Made by a program: the position numbers and the translations under genes. From positions 1 through 41,611 of the forward strand of contig CANQAZ010000007.1 of the NCBI GenBank assembly GCA_947589555.1: DNA of 41,611 nucleotides, read 5' to 3'. The stretch comes from an uncultured Clostridia bacterium. Lineage in GTDB: Bacteria; Bacillota; Clostridia; Christensenellales; Borkfalkiaceae. Below the pieces are notes generated by a model. The model saw only the letters and a program-made list of their open reading frames with translations. It ran no database searches and was not told the DNA's origin. Positions 41,511 to 41,611 of the stretch are shown here, piece after piece. The stretch's first letter is position 1, and the number at the start of each line of letters is the position of its first letter.

Positions 41511-41534
41511 TTTATAATTTAGCGAATTGAAACA

Positions 41535-41611
41535 TGAAGTGAACCCCAAAAGTTGGACAAAAATTTAATTAGATGATTTGAGAATGAGTTCGGTATTGAA
41601 CCGGGCTCATT
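41535..41611 (-). mobile_element. IS3-family insertion sequence, right end only
   Basis: TGAAGTGAACCCCAAAAG (from 41535) continuing AGTTGGAC to 41558 has the look of an IS3-family terminal inverted repeat. The C-terminal codons of an IS3-type transposase follow on the - strand. The element continues beyond the window, so its other end and any target duplication are not visible. It sits 25 bases after the terminator of tRNA-Leu. Confidence 0.7.
41569..41611 (-). CDS. IS3-family transposase OrfB, C-terminal fragment
   Basis: On the - strand the last 13 codons read MSPVQYRTHSQII and then stop (TAA, complement of 41569-41571). The G-M-S-P-V-Q-Y-R type ending is the conserved tail of the rve integrase domain of IS3-family OrfB. 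The rest of the gene lies outside the window. Whether the whole element is intact cannot be told. Confidence 0.7.
   Translation of the reverse strand, partial: MSPVQYRTHSQII

Overview
The window reads as chromosomal DNA from a spore-forming, high-GC member of the Firmicutes (class Clostridia). Supporting genes are spoIIGA, sigE, sigG, spoVAD, spoVAE and a YlmC/YmxH-type gene, plus a Gram-positive DnaD-family replication protein, a DUF711/ACT pair and a dnaB/sua5/ptp/rpiB run. Species cannot be named from sequence alone. Almost every gene is on the + strand; the exceptions are the dnaD-like gene and the IS fragment at the right edge.

Positions 1-573 are GC-rich and largely non-coding, with a 39-bp tandem repeat and a good sigma-A promoter. 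Positions 574-12587 form one operon-like block for a surface polysaccharide: four or five glycosyltransferases, UDP-GlcNAc 2-epimerase (wecB), a sulfotransferase-like protein, a DUF4422 protein, an EpsG/Wzy-like polymerase, UDP-galactopyranose mutase (glf) and a Wzx flippase. The genes suggest a Wzx/Wzy-type heteropolysaccharide containing galactofuranose and ManNAc, perhaps sulfated. No initiating phosphosugar transferase or chain-length regulator lies in the window. From about 5.8 kb the block is clearly more AT-rich than the rest, which suggests transfer. The second gene is broken at a run of nine Gs.

Positions 12.6-15.4 kb hold a small gene of unknown function, spoVAD-spoVAE without an adjacent spoVAC, and a 190-bp intergenic cluster of DnaA boxes. 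After that come a strong promoter, a 5'-half copy of tRNA-Arg, the intact tRNA-Arg(ACG) and a perfect 17-bp hairpin. Positions 15.4-21.4 kb carry a GNAT acetyltransferase, a flavin-fold (PNPOx-like) protein, a zinc-ribbon protein and the sporulation sigma locus spoIIGA-sigE-[GH27 alpha-galactosidase, small zinc protein]-sigG-ylmC/ymxH. A GH27 gene with its own sigma-A promoter splits the usual sigE-sigG neighbourhood, and a sigma-F-like promoter precedes sigG.

Positions 21.4-29.5 kb hold a divergent dnaD-like gene that faces sbcD-sbcC across overlapping promoters, then an alpha/beta hydrolase, a DUF951 protein and signal peptidase I. The DnaD-like protein ends in the coiled coil and zinc motif of a DnaI/DnaC helicase loader but has no ATPase domain. 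Positions 29.5-41.3 kb are tightly packed housekeeping genes: degV, two unknown membrane proteins, ACT and DUF711 proteins, pepF, dnaB, sua5, an arginine/tyrosine phosphatase, rpiB, a DUF1538 membrane protein with a tandem PII-like partner, and an S51 peptidase. The window ends with tRNA-Leu(CAG), a terminator and the end of an IS3-family element.

No CRISPR array, toxin-antitoxin module, prophage or obvious defence system was found. The least ordinary items are the DnaA-box cluster, the half-tRNA duplication and the DnaD/loader fusion.
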